From Monilinia fructicola (taxonomy: Eukaryota > Ascomycota > Leotiomycetes > Helotiales > Sclerotiniaceae): DNA of 64,000 nucleotides. Where the stretch lies: the NCBI GenBank assembly GCA_008692225.1, contig VICG01000014.1:1985001-2049000 (forward strand), given 5' to 3'. Below are positions 38,361 to 58,019 of this stretch, one piece after another (positions within the stretch are counted from its first letter, which is position 1; each line of letters opens with the position of its first letter). Both the position numbers and the translations under genes were made by a program. The notes beneath the pieces are model-generated. The model did no database searches. It worked only from the letters and a program-made list of their open reading frames with translations, and was not told the DNA's origin.

Positions 38361-39845
38361 AGAAATACTAGTATTTAAAAAATAAAACAACTTTTTTCAT
38401 TCAGAAGAAAATGAATTTTTGAAACTGAACTCAATAATCAAAATGTAATAAATCAGAAGGATTTTAAATATATTTAAATAAATTATTTACTACATTTTAT
38501 AGCTATAATTATTGTATAATAACCAAACAAATTGTTTAGTCTAAATCACTTCAAAGTTTTTATAAAATGATATATATATATATATATATAATTATATAGT
38601 TAATAAGGAAAATTGAGAGATTATAAATAGGAAACTTAAAAAGGCGTTAAGTTCTAGTTTTTATAATTAAATTATATATTTTTTATATTAAGTTTTCTAC
38701 GTATTATAAATAGAGTTTACGAAGTTGCTTTTATTTTATTGAAAAAATTATAATATTATGTTTTAAATAACTTATAATATATTGTTTTAAAACTTTTAAT
38801 AATTTCTAATCTATATATAAAATAATAATTGTTTTGTAAAACGAAAAGCGAATAAAGTAGAAAATTAAACATTTTGTATTATAATCAATAGTAAGTTAAT
38901 TTAGAATTATATAATAATATATTAAAAAAATAAAAAGGTTTTTTTAAAGCACTTTGGAAATGTTTTTAATAAAAAGATAATATAATAAAAAGATTGAAGT
39001 TATACTTCTTAAATCTATATACTATTTTTTTAGATACTTTGATCTTTAAATAACTTTATTTTCTATTAATTGATAATGTTATAAATATGCTCAATTTTGA
39101 TTACCTATACTTAATAGCATTTTAAAAAATTGATTTCAAATCTCAATATAAATATTTATTATATAAAATTGAAAGAATATAGTAAAGATGCTATATTTTT
39201 TATTTTTCATTTAATTATAAATAGTTTTAATTTATAGTAAGTTTTTACAGATTTCGAAGTATTATATTTTATATTTTATAAATATATTGAAAGTATTAAC
39301 TTGTATTAAAAAAATTATGAATGATATTGAAAAATAGTTTTGTTTTAAAAAAAAACACTTAAAAAATTGATTATTACTATTAGAGTCTTTAAGATATAGT
39401 TTAATATACCTTAATAAATTGAAAAGGTTATTAAATCGATTTTTTTTGTATATAGAAAAAATTCTAGTCTAAAAAAACAACATCTATAAAAATTATTGAT
39501 TATATATTTAATTTTTAATATTAAGTACAAATTTTTAATAAAGTTAATATATATTTCGGGAGCTATTAAAGAATCTTTTTAAAAATAAAAGTTAAAAGTA
39601 GATTTATAAAAAAATCAAATAGATTAAACTTGAAAATATATGAAATATAAATCAACCTAGTATTACAAAACATTAATAATTTAATAGTTTAATAAAGAAA
39701 GGATTTTTCTAGAATTTTATTTAACGATAATAACTTCAAATAATAAATTTTTTATTTATACTGAAATCAATACCCCCTTTATTAAATTAATACTTTTTTA
39801 TTAAAATTATTAAGCTATTAAAACTAGAAATAGTATATAATTTTA
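38361..39845. other. AT-rich spacer, no gene
   Basis: Contains a (TA)n run at ~38,572-38,592. Nothing else recognised. Confidence 0.45.
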
Positions 39846-40645
39846 CGGTAAATTACTCTCATGCTATGAAAAGTCGAAAAAATTACTTTTATACTACAAA
39901 AATCGGATTTATTTTATTATAATACTATATATATTCTATACTTTTTAATATAGAATCTAATTTAGATTTTATTTAAAAAGGTTAGAATCTAAATAATGAA
40001 TTATAAATTTTCAAAATCTAATATTTTCATTGGTTGATTATTAGTAAGCATAAAAGCTTCAACTTTCTGTTCTACCTTTGAAGCTTAATTATTCCAACCA
40101 TTTTGAAGGTAATTAACCTTTTCGGCCATTTCGAAGGTGGTTAACCATTTCGGCCTTTTCATTTTGACTATTCCATTTTGGCCATTTCATTCCCAATCTT
40201 TTTATTTCAACCATTCCATTTCGGTCATTTCATTCTGGCTATTCCATTTCTGACCCTTTCATTCCGATCATTTTATTTCGGCTATTCTATTCTGGTTATT
40301 CCATTTCCGACTTTTTCATTTCGATTATTTCATTCTAGCCATTCCATTTCAACTCTTCCATTCTGGTTATTCTATTCCAGCTTTTCCAATCTGGCCATTC
40401 CATTGTAGCCATTCTATTCTAACCATTCCATTCCGATCCTTCCATTTCGAAATAATATAACTACTAATTTGTTAATATAAAAAATCTATTATAAAACTTT
40501 AGATTCTATAGTTTTTGAATAAATTCTAAATTAGATTCTATTCAAAAAGGCTAGAATTTATATGATATTATAATAAAATCATTTTGATTTTTGTGGTATG
40601 AAAGTAATTTTTTTCGATTTTTTATAGTATGAGAGTAATTTACCG
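39846..40645 (-). mobile_element. Mutator-like MITE C, copy C2 (800 bp, 9-bp duplication ATAATTTTA)
   Basis: Both ends read CGGTAAATTACTCTCATRCT outward-in, with TIRs similar to C1. Exact 9-bp duplications ATAATTTTA lie at 39,837-39,845 and 40,646-40,654. The interior is the same GGAATGG minisatellite as C1 but on the opposite strand, which sets the orientation. It spans ~40,100-40,450 and is longer than in C1. The 76-codon frame at 40,178-40,408 simply translates the minisatellite. Confidence 0.82.
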
Positions 40646-41090
40646 ATAATTTTAATAAGATTATTAAAGTATTATTAATAGAATCTTCTAAATTTTTATT
40701 AATTAAATAAGTCAAAAATATAGTTTTTATATATTGTTAATAATATTTCGATTTGTGATTGATTAATTGAGTAACTTTAAGCAAAAGCAAAATTTTTATT
40801 AATTTTCAATCACTTTACAGTATTATAATATAATGAAAATATATACTTTATATCAAAGATTTTAATATAATACCTATATATTATTAAATTATTCGAGAAT
40901 TCATTTTTTTTTCTAAATGACTTATTATATTACCAGATACTTTATTTAGTAAATTATATTGTTAGATTAATAATAGTATTTATTATTTGTGTTAGTCGAA
41001 ACCGTTCCTTGGATATCTTGTATTAGTTGGCATATTAATATTTAAAAGTATACTATGCGGTGTTATTACTATTTATTCAAAAGAAAATAA
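40646..41090 (-). repeat. Unclassified repeat family G, copy G3 (reverse)
   Basis: Inverted relative to G2 and G4. The start motif lies at the right (AAAAGTATACTATGCGGTGT near 41,045-41,065). It retains the best-preserved GC in the family (GAAACCGTTCCTTGGATATC near 40,999). It directly abuts C2. Confidence 0.45.
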
Positions 41091-42314
41091 TTTGAATGTT
41101 ATGTTTCAATATTATTTACCAAATATAGGTATATCTCGACATCAAATCTATTATTTAAATAATTAATTATTTTCAAAGGAAAGATAATATACTAATAATA
41201 GTTTTCTTTTAATTTCATTTCATATAACAGATAGCAATTTATACTTTTTTGAATTCAATGAATTATAATCACTTTAGAATTAAAATCGTTAATACTACCT
41301 GTATTAATTATAAAACTAAACCGGTCTAAGATATTTTAATTACTTATATATAATAAATACAATTTATATAAAACTATTAAATTTCGATTCAAATTTTCTG
41401 AAAATTATATATATTCATTATTTCAATTGCTATATATATTATTTAGAGTATAACTTTATAATTTATTAATAATTTTAATATTTGAAACTATATATCAAAA
41501 ACATTTTAATCATTCAGATTTATTAAACAAAATTAGATCGATCCAAAAGTATACACTTTTTTGTTATTATAAAATCCAGTTAACAAAAATATATTCGAAG
41601 ATATAAAATCGATATAAAATACAAATAATTTATATACTTTAGAAATATGATTAAATGGACTATAAATTGTTTTTGAATTGAAAAAACAATATTAAAGAGG
41701 TTATATGATTTAATACGCTTTGAAATAATAATTCAATATATTAATAAAATGAATAGTCGTTATTTATTACTCGGAAATCCTCTTAAAAAGTAAATGATGT
41801 ATAAAATTTATAGTTAGAAACAAAAATACCAATATTGTAACATTCTAACTACTTTCTCAAAAACTTTGAAAAAGTTCAATAATAAAAATCATAGTTTAAC
41901 ACAAGTATAGTTTCGAATAAAATAATTGACTAATTTTCCTAATTCAATTAGGAAATTTCTATTATTATTATTGTATAGCTTTTGAAGATTAAATTCTTGT
42001 TTATTAAGTTTATTTGAAATTGGTTTTATTATTTAATTATTATATAACCTTTGTATTAAATATTATTCTTTATTTAACGATTTTAGAAACAGTAGTTTAT
42101 TGATTGTTTTTTTCTCAAATATTTGATCTTTCTATTTATTTATTTTTGAACTATTGAATTTGCAATAATTCAAGTTTCTTTTTCTATGATTTGATTTTAA
42201 ACAACTTATTTTTGAATACTTTATTTCAAAATTATTTCTAACCACCTACTGATTATTTAGAAAAATATTACTTTAACTAATAATCCTGTAATAAGCACGA
42301 TATACTAGTCAGAG
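41091..42314. other. AT-rich spacer, no gene
   Basis: No supported features. Confidence 0.45.
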
Positions 42315-42420
42315 TGTTTGATTAACGATAATAACCTCAAATAGTACACTTTTCAATATTGGTACCTCAATTAATCTACTATACTGGTTAGAATTTAGTA
42401 TATTCAAATTAAAGTTGTTT
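42315..42420 (+). repeat. Repeat family G, start fragment G5
   Basis: ATAACCTCAAATAGTACACT at ~42,330 followed by ATATTGGTACCTCAATTAAT matches the G start and then diverges. The 65-codon minus frame across it (42,309-42,506) is not credible as a gene. Confidence 0.4.
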
Positions 42421-42944
42421 TTGCTAATACTTTTACTAGTTGAGGTGAGATTAATTCTGGTAATATTTTCTTCTCTAAAATATGAATAATAATAAAAAAT
42501 AGTCAAAAAATAAAAAATATAGAGTTAAGTGTTGAAAAATAAATAATCGAGAAAATCAATGTTCGAAAGATTAATAGTTAGAAAATGAATATTCAGAGGA
42601 CCAACATTTGAAGAATAAATAACCAAAATATTATTTAATCAGAAAATACTAATCAAAGAAAAACTATATAATAATTACTTAACAATAAACAATCAAAAAG
42701 AAGTTTAATGATTCAAAGCTGAAAATAAAAGAATTATTTCATGATAAAAATAATAGAGATTTTCAAATTGAATAAAAAAAAACTGAAGTAATACAATATA
42801 AAAAAAAACAATTGAATTAATATTTAATATTATCAAAAAACCACTAAAGAATCAAAAGTGCTATTTCTTCTCTAAAATTAAAAATCTTATATTATTGAGA
42901 ATACTAATATTCAAGTTGTATTATCTAGGGCTATTATAGTGAAT
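42421..42944. other. AT-rich spacer, no gene
   Basis: A-rich on the plus strand from ~42,530 to 42,860 (many GAAAAT/AATAATCA words), possibly a decayed microsatellite. Nothing else. Confidence 0.4.
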
Positions 42945-43400
42945 TGTATTATATATATATACGAGTATGACCCTGAATAGCACACTCTTTAATGTAAATA
43001 CGCCAACTAATATAAAATGTTTGAATAACAACTTCGACTATTATAAATAATAATACTATCTGTTCAACAATATAATTCATTAAATAAAATATTTAGAATT
43101 ATTATAAACTATATATATAAATAAATCAGTTTTTGAAATATTAAATAATATATTTTGATTGAATATCTAATAAATAATAAAATTTGATAGTATTATAGAT
43201 ATAAAAGTATTTCAAAATTGCCGAAAATGTTATTTTTGTTTAGAATTTTGAAATAAATTGATTACAAATTTAAATATAATCAAAATTCTGTAAAAATATC
43301 TTTTTGAATGTTATGATTAGTAAATATTCGAAATTTATTTAATAATTATGTTTTATTGATTTTGTTATAATTGTATACTGTTTTTAATTTTAATAATTTG
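42945..43400 (+). repeat. Unclassified repeat family G, copy G4
   Basis: Colinear with G2: CCCTGAATAGCACACTCTTT, then CGCCAACTAATATAAAATGT, CTATCTGTTCAACAATATAA, then GTTATTTTTGTTTAGAATTT near 43,230. Ends are not defined. Confidence 0.5.
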
Positions 43401-43966
43401 ATTATTTCAGCAAGAAAATACTAGTTTAACAAAAAAAGATATTAGTCGAAGTATTACTATTAAAAAAATACTGTTTAAAGTAATTTATCGATATATTTTA
43501 TTTAGTTAGAAAAGATATTTTGAAATAATTTGATAATATAAACTTTTAATTTTTGATTTTTGAAAAAATTTATAATTCAAGATGAAATAAATTAAACTTT
43601 TAGGCCTAGTAAAATAATAAAAAATATACGGAATTTCAATATTTTAAATAATTTCAAATTATATAAAAGAGTTTCGAAAATGGTTTTAATATTAAAAAAA
43701 GATTCTAAAAAGTACAAAAGTTGATGTTTAATAGTTTATTAATTGAAATACAAAACTAAAACTCCAATAATAGAAATGAAGTAAACCTTTAATTAAATAA
43801 ATAATTTTTTTATATTCAATATATTTTAATAAATAAATAAAAAAATACATTTTATAAATTATTTATTAATTGTATTATTATCTTCACTTTTAAAATTCTA
43901 AATTTTTGATATTAAAAATTCTGTTCCTTATTTTCTTCATTTGGAAATGACTTTTAATCATTCTTA
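43401..43966. other. AT-rich spacer, no gene
   Basis: No supported features. Confidence 0.4.
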
Positions 43967-51231
<7,265 letters not shown>

Positions 51232-51233
51232 TA

Positions 51234-54200
51234 TTAATCGCTTTATTAGTTTTAAAAAACCAAATATTTATTATTTCTTCAAAAAGATATCTTATTAGTT
51301 TTTTATTTTTTTTTAACAAAATAATATATTATTTTATTTTTAAATATATATTTGTATTGCTAATTAGCTTATTAAGATATTTTAGTTTTATTAACAATTT
51401 GGATTTAAGTTTATTATAAAATATTAATAAACATTTTTATAGAACTTATTTTATATAAAAGGTATGATATTGATTAGATTTTTATTATATCTATAAATAA
51501 TACAAATATTTTAACAAAGTTATATTATTTTTTAAAAAAGATAAATATTAATATCAATATTAAACTTTTTTATAATACTTTTAGACTATTATAATATTGA
51601 TTGACAAATTAATCCTTTCTATTTTATTTTAAAATGCTTTAATTATAAATAAAATTGATATAATTTTTTAATTGAAGAATAATACTTTTTATATTATCGT
51701 TTACGAATTGGTTAAGAATTATAAATTTCGATATAAACGTTAATATAAAAAACGAATTATTTGTATATATATATATATAAATATAAAAATAATTCCATTT
51801 GTAATAATATTTTTCAATTAATAAATATCAAAAAGCTCTTAAGAAATTTTTAAAAACTTATTTAAACAATATATTATTAAAATATACCACTATTTCTGAA
51901 TATGAATATTTCGTATTAATATTTTTTATAAATAACAATTTTCGACCTTTTGTAATTTATAACTATTTTAGGTTTTCATACTCTCTTTTTTCTAATATTT
52001 TTATTTACTTTATCTTCTATTTTAATAATATTTGAACTTATATTATAAATAATATTTCAATTCTTTTATTCTTTTAAATAAGTTATAGTATATACTTCAA
52101 TTGTTAATAAAGCTAAACAAATTGTATATAACCTATAAAGCAGTTTTATTATTTGTTTTAATATATTGTTAAGGGATAAATCAATTATAATTATAGAAAT
52201 TTAGTATTTTATAGATTATAAAGAACTTAATTATAATAACATTTGTTTATTAATTTGTATTTATAAATATTCCAAGGTTTAAGCTTGTTATAGTTATCTA
52301 TTGATTATTTTTTATTGGGTTTCAATATTATTATTTTGTTTATAAAAAAATTAATAATTAATTGTATTTTTAGGATTTTTATTTTTTATGTAATTTCGAA
52401 GTTTATATTTAGAAATTAATATATTGTTATTGAATAAATGTATAAATATATAGAATATTTCTACCTTAAATTCACCACTATTTATAATTTTTTTTATAGT
52501 TTTTTTTAGCGTTTTTTTTCAAATGATATTATTATTATTATACTTTAAATAAACAATTTTATATAATAACTTCAAGTTTTTTAAATTATTAGATTTAATA
52601 GGCGTTTTGCGATTATAAATAAAAAAATAAAGTATGTTTTTCGTATATTGAATTTTGAAATTTTTTTTTTAATAAATTTTAAAATCTTTGTATTATTAAA
52701 TAAACTATTACTAAAGACCTTTTAAGCGAAGTTTTATATATTGATCATTTGGAACAAAAATATACATTTGAGTTTATAAATTATAAAATAATATTTGTTA
52801 TTACTATTAACTAATAGATTAATTATATTATTAAAATAAATCTTAAATTTGTCTATATTTCTCAAATAAAGTAAAAAATTAAATTATAAATTTAACAATA
52901 TAAAATTTAATGATTTTTATAGAAAACGTTAACTCAATAATATCAATTAATTAGATTCTATTCATTTTAAATATAATATTCAATATTTCAATTCTTTTTT
53001 ATATCATATAAACTATTATTTTAAAAAAAAGTTTTAAAATAAAATCAATATTCTAATTTGTTATAAGTTGTTTTGTAATCCTAATATCAACTAAAATACT
53101 CTGAAATATATTATCGTTTTGAATGCCAACAAATATTTTTATTTTGGTAATAAATATATATTTTAATAATTTATCGTATAAAATAATCATCATTATCTTT
53201 CTATTTATAAATCTTATTAAAATACGAAATCAAAACAAAATCTATTTATTAATATTCATACTATTATATTTTTAAGCAAATTCTTTAATATTTTTGAAAT
53301 AAACATATATTAGTTTTTTTTATATTTTAAACAATATTATTTGTATCTTTTATCAAATTTATGATTATTTTTCTTAAATTTGTTTTTGCATTTTTCATAT
53401 ATTTCTACTTTCTTTTTAAATATATACTCTATAAATCAGTATTCTATTTATTAAGAATATAGTACCTCTTATCTCATTTTTTTATACAATTAAAATTCTT
53501 CCTTCAAATAGGTTTAATTATAAATACTAGATTAAGTATACCGGTATCTTACTTATATCTGATCTCTATTAAATTCTAAATAACTATACCGGGATTCCTC
53601 GATATACAAATATAACAAGATGTTTTTTTAAAAATCTTTTTCAATTAAATAAGATATCTATAAGAAAATTATCTAATATATATTTTAAAGTAGAAATCAA
53701 ACCGAAAAAAACTTATTATATTACTTTCTTTAGATTATAAAATATATAAAGTCTATATAAAAACTATATAATTTGTTATTATTATTTTATTATATCTGAA
53801 TCCTAAATAAACTAGAGTTTATTAATAGAGAATTTTGATTCCGTATAATCAAGTTCTACTATATTATTTCCCTCGTTTATTTACTTAAAAGTATTATAAA
53901 ACATAAATTTTCTTAAATGCGTAATTAAATTATTTAATATATATATTATAAAGTCTAGCTAAGATGTAATGTTATATATCTACTATATATTTTTGTAGTT
54001 CCTCGATTGGAGATTTGGTTTCCCTGTTATTATAAACTACGTAATAGTAATAATATAGCAATTGATATAAGTATAATCTCTTTTATCGAGAACGAGATAT
54101 TCTTTATAATGTTCATTTGAAAGTATTATTCAGTTAATGGATATGCACTTAATTTTGATATTAAAATTGAAATTGGATTGCAAGTAAAAAGTAAGACTAA

Positions 54201-54419
54201 AACTAGAAGAAAGTCTATAGACCTAATTCTATAGTCCTCAATTGAATAGATATTTACGTTTTTATCCTTCGTCTCTATTTCTCAAGCTAAATAAATCTCA
54301 AACAATTATAAAACAATAATATAATATTATTACGTGCTGTAAACAAATACTAGTACTTTACTTAATAAAATCTAACTGCTTAAATAAAATAGTATTCTAG
54401 AAATTATAGAATTCGGTTA
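51234..54419. other. AT-rich block, no gene
   Basis: About 3.2 kb of degenerate AT-rich DNA. From ~53,460 the GC content begins to rise in patches (TATACCGGTATCTTACTTAT near 53,538, TATACCGGGATTCCTCGATA near 53,585), approaching the gene island. No frame or repeat end was recognised. Confidence 0.45.
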
Positions 54420-54914
54420 ATAGAATTCAGTATATTCTCTGTCTTACCCATTGCATCATTACTATCAATCTCTATTACTTATTACTCTCCATCAATCCCC
54501 ATCTACTTACTCTTAGTATCCCTTTCTTTCTCCATCACTGCCCCTTCCCCCCCTTTTTTTCCCCTTCTTTCTTAGTTCTCCTCCCCTGACCTTCTCCCTT
54601 GACTTTTGCTTCCCTTTTCCCCTACTTGTAATCAACATCTTAATCCCCTGTGATCCTTTTTAACACTCCTGCTATCACCCCCATCAATGTATTTCCCTCT
54701 CAAAGCCCTTATTAGAGTATTATCTCCCACCCTCATCCTCCTTCTCATTTTCGAAATATTTCCCTCGGCCCATATCATTCACCTCCTCCTTTTCAAAATG
54801 TTATCTTTCGCCAATATTTACCTATCCATCGTGATTCCTTTCTCATCTGCGATCTCCAAATCCAAGCTCAACAATAATAGTAACAACAACGCGATATAGA
54901 ATATACAAAGTATA
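54420..54914 (-). pseudogene. Purine-rich (minus strand) possible coding relic at the edge of the gene island
   Basis: The composition changes sharply at ~54,420 from AT-rich to a strand-skewed C+T-rich text, as in the validated minus-strand gene downstream. Read on minus there are open stretches separated by stops, for example from about 54,770 to 54,620, rich in Arg, Lys, Gly and Glu. No start, splice sites or family could be assigned. The 70-codon plus frame (54,687-54,899), Leu/Ser/Ile-rich, is probably the complement of the skewed text. It could be the 3' part of a gene broken by MITE A3, an untranslated region, or a separate relic. Confidence 0.25.
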
Positions 54915-55721
54915 CTCGGGCGGGTTTTAAAAAGAGGCATACGCAAAAATATAACTTATAATTATTCAACGGAAACCTTGAATATAATTTTATAAAATTT
55001 ATAGCTATTATAGATTTAGTATTTTTCATATTTATTATAAAAATTTTATATTATAAAGCTTAATATTGAATAGATAATAATATAATAAAATGTATGAATA
55101 TTGAAAATTTAGTAAAAAATTAGAGATATTATAAAAATATTAAATAATTTAACGAATATTATAATTGAACTTAAAAAATTATATTAAATAATAAAATAAA
55201 AGCTAAATTTTAAATAGCTTATTTTAGAATTTTAATATCTTTATTAATACTGAAAATATATATTAATAAAGTTTAAAAATATAGGAAAATTTACGAGTTT
55301 TAAAGGGGGTAAATTCGCTTATTTGGATTATATAAGCATATATTTTTTATTAAAAATTTGAATTTTTTGCTTTTTATATTAATATATATATATATTAGTA
55401 TAATAGATAATATTAAATCTCAAAAATATTTAATAAAACTTTAAAGATTATATTATTTTTTATGATTTTATTTTTTCAAAATTTATATATTGTTGAATTT
55501 TAAATTAATATATTGATAAATTCTTAAATTTTCTAAAATCATTAACTTTATAGTATTATTATTCTCTTTAAAAATTATTTTTATAGTATAAAAACTTTAT
55601 AGAAAGATGTTCAAATACTAAATCTAATATATATATAAATATAATATAAGATTATATTAAAGTTTCATTGAAGAATTATAAGTTTTATATTTGCCTATGC
55701 CTCTTTTAAAACGCGCCCGAG
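54915..55721 (-). mobile_element. MITE family A, copy A3 (807 bp)
   Basis: Ends CTCGGGCGGGTTTTAAAAAG and, inverted, CTCGGGCGCGTTTTAAAAGA, with TA at 54,913-54,914 and 55,722-55,723. The ~60-base TIRs match A1 and A2; the orientation is as A2. It separates two stretches of GC-richer, C+T-skewed DNA, so it lies within the gene island rather than in the transposon block. The interior contains the inverted A-family frame with stops. Confidence 0.8.
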
Positions 55722-56154
55722 TAGATAGATAAACTTGCAATTCTATGCCAGAGTTTGACAGGTCAAAGCTACATTCCAATTTCAATTCCTTTTCATATTC
55801 CTACTACATCTCCAATCTATTTTACTCCATAAAACTCTCCTCTCTTCTTTCCCCTATGCTCTGTTCCCTCCCTCCTTCTCACTTTCTTTTCTTTTCCCCT
55901 TTCTCCCATCTACAATCACCTTTCTAACCTGCTCCACCCCTCTTTGCATACCCCCTACCAAACTCTCTCCCTCTCTCACTCTTCCCCATCTTCTCATTTG
56001 TAAGATCCAATCTTTACTCACATCATCATATTCAAATGGCCATTGCCATTGCCGTTTTTCCTCTTCCCCTTTCCCATCATAAGAAATATGCTCATAGAGT
56101 TGGGATTCCAAAACCCCTGGAAACCAACACCCAACACCCATCCCCTCCCTCTTT

Positions 56155-57381
56155 TCAAACTTCCTCCACATCCCACCCCATTCCATCTAACCCCCCCCCC
56201 CCCCCCCCCTTATTCGATATCTCCATATCCAGACGATGTAGTTCTGTAATCAGTTGGTTTATCAAATTTGATTCTTCCTCATGTTTCCTATTTCCATTTC
56301 CGATATTATCATCATCATGATTACCTTTAACGAATAAATCATTCAACCATCTTATCAAGGCCTGCCGTCTCGTGACCTCATTGTTGGCTCCTTCATCCCC
56401 TAACCTCTCAATCTCCTTCAACAAGACCTTTCCCTTCATTTCCAACCCAACAACCTTCCCATCAATCCTCTTCAACAACCCTCTCAATTCCACTCCTCTT
56501 TCTATGATCTCTCCTATAATGCCCCTCATAAACCTTATCTGTGCCCAATGTCTCACCCTCACCTCTTGCATTATTTGCCTTCCTTTCCACCCATCTCTAT
56601 ATCCCTTCTTCAATATATTCAACCCTCTTTCTCCCTTTTTCGCTCTTCCTTCCGCATTCCCCCACCATCTCCTCTGGCCCCTCATCTTAACCACCCCCTC
56701 AAACTCCCCTACCAACCCTTTCAATTTCTCAATCGATTCACTCCAACTCTGTGCCAAAATTTCCGTATTTTCTAGCCACTTTTCCAGATACATTTCATAT
56801 GCACTCTGCAAATGAACAAAATCGTGGTATAAGGTTTCCAGATGGGAGACCCTGAGTATCAAGGACGAGCGGGTTTGAACATGGTTATGGTTTTGGACCA
56901 GCTTCAGACTATCCAGCTGTTCAATTCCTTGTTTAATAGTAAGTAATAATGAAGGAGCAACTATGAATGTATTCGTATTGGGTGTAAGTGAGGGTATGAA
57001 GATTTGTGTTTGTTGATTCCCATTGTGATTGTAAGCCGCGTTAGGACTTCGGCTTTGATTCCGAAGCTGAGAAACATGAATGTTGTAGGCGAAACAACTT
57101 TGGAGATTTCCACGATATACGTACGGATATTGTTGAGTGTGGTTGTAGATGGTATAATTATCCTTACTTCCCCATTCTTGTTGGTTTTTCAATAGATCTA
57201 TCCAATCAGATCCTAAATCTCCATAGGTTTTCTTTTCTCCCTTTTCTTCTTCTTTCCCTTCTCCAAAGATTGCCCTAGAGTACCATTTTTCTGGCAGGAT
57301 GCCATATATTCGTAGAATTCTCTCTCTAAATCTTATTATAGCGTATATTTTACATATATAATAATAGAAGCTTTGAAGCAT
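56155..57381 (-). CDS. Hypothetical protein with predicted helical/coiled-coil central region (408 codons)
   Basis: The longest frame on the minus strand in a GC-richer region; I recognise no family. Residues 1-25 are aromatic and hydrophobic, 40-55 charged, and 75-130 rich in Asn, Gln and Tyr. From ~145 to ~350 the sequence is amphipathic and charged (for example IKQGIEQLDSLKL, YEMYLEKWLENTEILAQSW, EIIERGVELRGLLKRIDGKV), consistent with long helices or coiled coil. A second short helix follows at 370-388. The C-terminus is a six-glycine run encoded by a 19-base homopolymer, then 11 residues and a stop. The start is uncertain: the first ~130 codons are compositionally weaker, and a possible donor GTACGT near 57,109 and acceptor TTTCTCAG near 57,072 hint at an intron there. 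The overlapping plus-strand frames are the C+T-rich complement. Confidence is good that it is coding and low on the exact ends. Confidence 0.6.
   Translation of the reverse strand: MLQSFYYYICKIYAIIRFRERILRIYGILPEKWYSRAIFGEGKEEEKGEKKTYGDLGSDWIDLLKNQQEWGSKDNYTIYNHTQQYPYVYRGNLQSCFAYNIHVSQLRNQSRSPNAAYNHNGNQQTQIFIPSLTPNTNTFIVAPSLLLTIKQGIEQLDSLKLVQNHNHVQTRSSLILRVSHLETLYHDFVHLQSAYEMYLEKWLENTEILAQSWSESIEKLKGLVGEFEGVVKMRGQRRWWGNAEGRAKKGERGLNILKKGYRDGWKGRQIMQEVRVRHWAQIRFMRGIIGEIIERGVELRGLLKRIDGKVVGLEMKGKVLLKEIERLGDEGANNEVTRRQALIRWLNDLFVKGNHDDDNIGNGNRKHEEESNLINQLITELHRLDMEISNKGGGGGGLDGMGWDVEEV
56191..56209. repeat. 19-base C homopolymer (G-run on the coding strand)
   Basis: An uninterrupted run of 19 C at the 3' end of the minus-strand gene. 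It encodes six glycines. Its exact length decides which of three C-termini is read. Confidence 0.8.
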
Positions 57382-58019
57382 TTACATTGAAAGATTTTCG
57401 GAATACTATATTAGCTTCAAAATACTAGTATACTATTCTCAATCCCACTTCAACTCTTCAACTTCATTTCAACTCTTCAACTTCACTTTGATTTTTCAAC
57501 TTTACTTCAATATTATCAATACCATCAATACTATCAATATCATCAATAATAAATTATTCCATTCGTTGAAGAATTGCTTTTTCTACCTTACTTTCATTTC
57601 CCTATTTTGAAAAATGCCCTTTTTCTTCCATTAATAACGTATTAACTACTTTAGATTCTGAATAGCTTTAATACTACTAATAACAATAATAACAATAATA
57701 ACAATGATAATACTATAGATTTCTAATATGCTTAAATATACCCAAATAAGGCAATACGCTTAAATAAGCTGAAAATCTTATAGTATGCTTAAATAAACTT
57801 AGCTTAATATACTAAGATTAACAGACTAAGCTCAAAATAAAACATGGATTATTAGTGTTAATCTTTGTTTTTATACTATATGCTTTAAGATCTATAGATT
57901 CCCTAATGTTATATATCAAAAAACCATTTTGAATATGGAATTATGCTATAAACCGGATATGGCATATAGCCATATTTCTGGTACTTTAGGGTTGATACTG
58001 TCCCTTTTTCTGCTAAGAT
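57382..58019. other. AT-richer spacer with short tandem repeats
   Basis: 57,440-57,550 holds degenerate CAACTTCATTTCAACTCTT units followed by ATCAATACC/ATCAATACT units. 57,660-57,710 is an AATAACAATAATAACAATGA tract. 57,725-57,810 repeats ATGCTTAAATAA. It is either the upstream region of the 56,155-57,381 gene or an intron if 58,020-58,277 is its first exon. Confidence 0.45.

Noticed and set aside
40178..40408. 76-codon Phe/Pro/Ser-rich frame
   Set aside because: A translation of the minisatellite cargo of MITE C2.
56036..56815. Plus-strand Pro/Ser/Phe-rich frames
   Set aside because: Complement of the purine-rich minus-strand gene. Shorter than it and of C+T-skew composition.
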